The notes under the pieces are model-generated. The model had not been told where the DNA came from and did no database searches. It saw only the letters and a program-made list of their open reading frames with translations. A stretch of 7,101 nucleotides of DNA from Clostridiales bacterium. GTDB lineage: Bacteria > Bacillota > Clostridia > Oscillospirales > Oscillospiraceae. This document shows, piece after piece, positions 6,579 to 7,101 of this stretch (the stretch's first letter is position 1; each line of letters starts with the position of its first letter). A program made the translations under genes and the position numbers. Where the stretch lies: positions 1-7,101 of the forward strand of contig JAJQET010000117.1 of assembly GCA_021201515.1 (NCBI GenBank). The letters run 5' to 3'.

Positions 6579-6603
6579 AATGTGGTCTGGGGGCTGGCTT
6601 TTT
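6563..6603 (+). terminator. Expression-platform terminator of the ZTP riboswitch
   Basis: A long, imperfect hairpin: GCCG (6563-6566) with TGGC (6595-6598), CC (6568-6569) with GG (6592-6593), and TCTGGGCC (6571-6578) with GGTCTGGG (6584-6591, several G-U pairs) around AATGT. TTTTT follows (6599-6603). It uses the same 6568-6572 strand as the pseudoknot, so ligand binding should prevent it and turn fhs on. Confidence 0.8.
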
Positions 6604-6665
6604 CTGTTTCAGGAACGCCGCAGCGCCTCAGACAGTCACTTATGATGAGAAAGGTGGAGCCTCCC

Positions 6666-7101
6666 ATGAAAACCGATATTGAAATCGCACAGAGTACTGA
6701 ACTCTATCCCATTGACCAGGTGGCCCGGCAGGCCGGTTTTGACCCCGACCTGCTGGAGCATTATGGTAAGTACAAGGCAAAGATTGACATCTCCTCTCTG
6801 AAAGACGCCCCCCGGAAGGGCAAGCTGATTCTGGTCACCGCCATCAACCCCACCCCCGCCGGGGAGGGAAAGACCACCACCTCCGTGGGCCTGGCGGACG
6901 CCCTCTCCCTGCTGGGCAAAAAGACCCTCCTGTGCCTCCGGGAGCCCTCTCTGGGGCCGGTGTTCGGCATCAAGGGGGGCGCGGCCGGAGGCGGTTACGC
7001 CCAGGTCATCCCCATGGAGGACATCAACCTCCACTTCACCGGCGACTTCCACGCCATCGGCGCGGCCAACAACCTGCTGGCCGCCATGCTGGACAACCAC
7101 A
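6666..7101 (+). CDS. fhs: Formate-tetrahydrofolate ligase, N-terminal part
   Basis: Cytosolic enzyme that joins formate to tetrahydrofolate using ATP, giving 10-formyl-THF for purine synthesis and, in acetogens, for the methyl branch of the Wood-Ljungdahl pathway. The first 145 of about 555 residues are visible and the frame is open to the window edge. Seen: [15 protein letters not shown] at the N-terminus; the P-loop TPAGEGKTT (63-71); [25 protein letters not shown]; and the family-typical [16 protein letters not shown] 6666 is 6 bases after GGTGGAG (6653-6659). Two in-frame ATGs at 6642 and 6645 have no ribosome binding site and lie before the SD. Expression is probably set by the ZTP riboswitch upstream, which links purine-intermediate build-up to one-carbon supply. 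Confidence 0.97.
   Translation, partial: MKTDIEIAQSTELYPIDQVARQAGFDPDLLEHYGKYKAKIDISSLKDAPRKGKLILVTAINPTPAGEGKTTTSVGLADALSLLGKKTLLCLREPSLGPVFGIKGGAAGGGYAQVIPMEDINLHFTGDFHAIGAANNLLAAMLDNH

Noticed and set aside
6642..6665. fhs starting at ATG 6642 or 6645
   Set aside because: These are in frame but have no SD; GGTGGAG is placed for ATG 6666.

Overview
The window looks like a GC-rich member of the Bacillota, most likely a Clostridia/Oscillospiraceae-type gut bacterium. The grounds are strong G/C third-position codon bias, AGGAGG-type ribosome binding sites, HrcA/CIRCE heat-shock control, an RqcH-type NFACT protein, an SdpR/SdpI pair, and yybP-ykoY and ZTP riboswitches. The genus cannot be fixed from the sequence alone. 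No mobile element, CRISPR array, tRNA or rRNA is visible.

Left part (1-4509, + strand) is a protein-quality-control block. It holds the C-terminal part of rqcH (ribosome-associated quality control) and its terminator, then two tandem small heat-shock protein genes (hsp20) and a complete clpB disaggregase. Each hsp20 has a CIRCE operator upstream: the first is near-perfect, the second degenerate. Each also has a small hairpin with the same five-base loop directly abutting its Shine-Dalgarno (SD) sequence; the two stems differ in sequence but both still pair. A strong intrinsic terminator lies between the second hsp20 and clpB, so clpB may be expressed by read-through. Small Hsps hold unfolding proteins in a form that ClpB, with DnaK/J, can pull apart.

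Middle part (4510-6181, - strand) holds mntP (Mn2+ exporter), its terminator, and then a two-gene sdpR-sdpI operon (ArsR-type repressor plus multi-spanning immunity-type membrane protein). The sdpR promoter is an exact consensus TTGACA-17-TATAAT, and a perfect 22-bp palindrome covers its spacer and -10, which is the expected layout for autorepression. No sdpABC toxin genes are in the window. A hairpin terminator lies between the convergent sdpI and clpB ends.

Right part (6182-6665) has no protein gene but is fully occupied by regulatory RNA. A yybP-ykoY Mn2+ riboswitch with a terminator expression platform reads leftward into mntP. A ZTP (pfl) riboswitch with its own terminator reads rightward into fhs (formate-tetrahydrofolate ligase), which runs off the window end. 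The two promoters are back to back, about 50 bp apart. The mntP leader carries a second terminator-like hairpin after the riboswitch terminator.

Most interesting signals: the covarying hairpin shared by the two hsp20 leaders, the operator-covered sdpRI promoter, the second hairpin in the mntP leader, and the divergent double-riboswitch arrangement.
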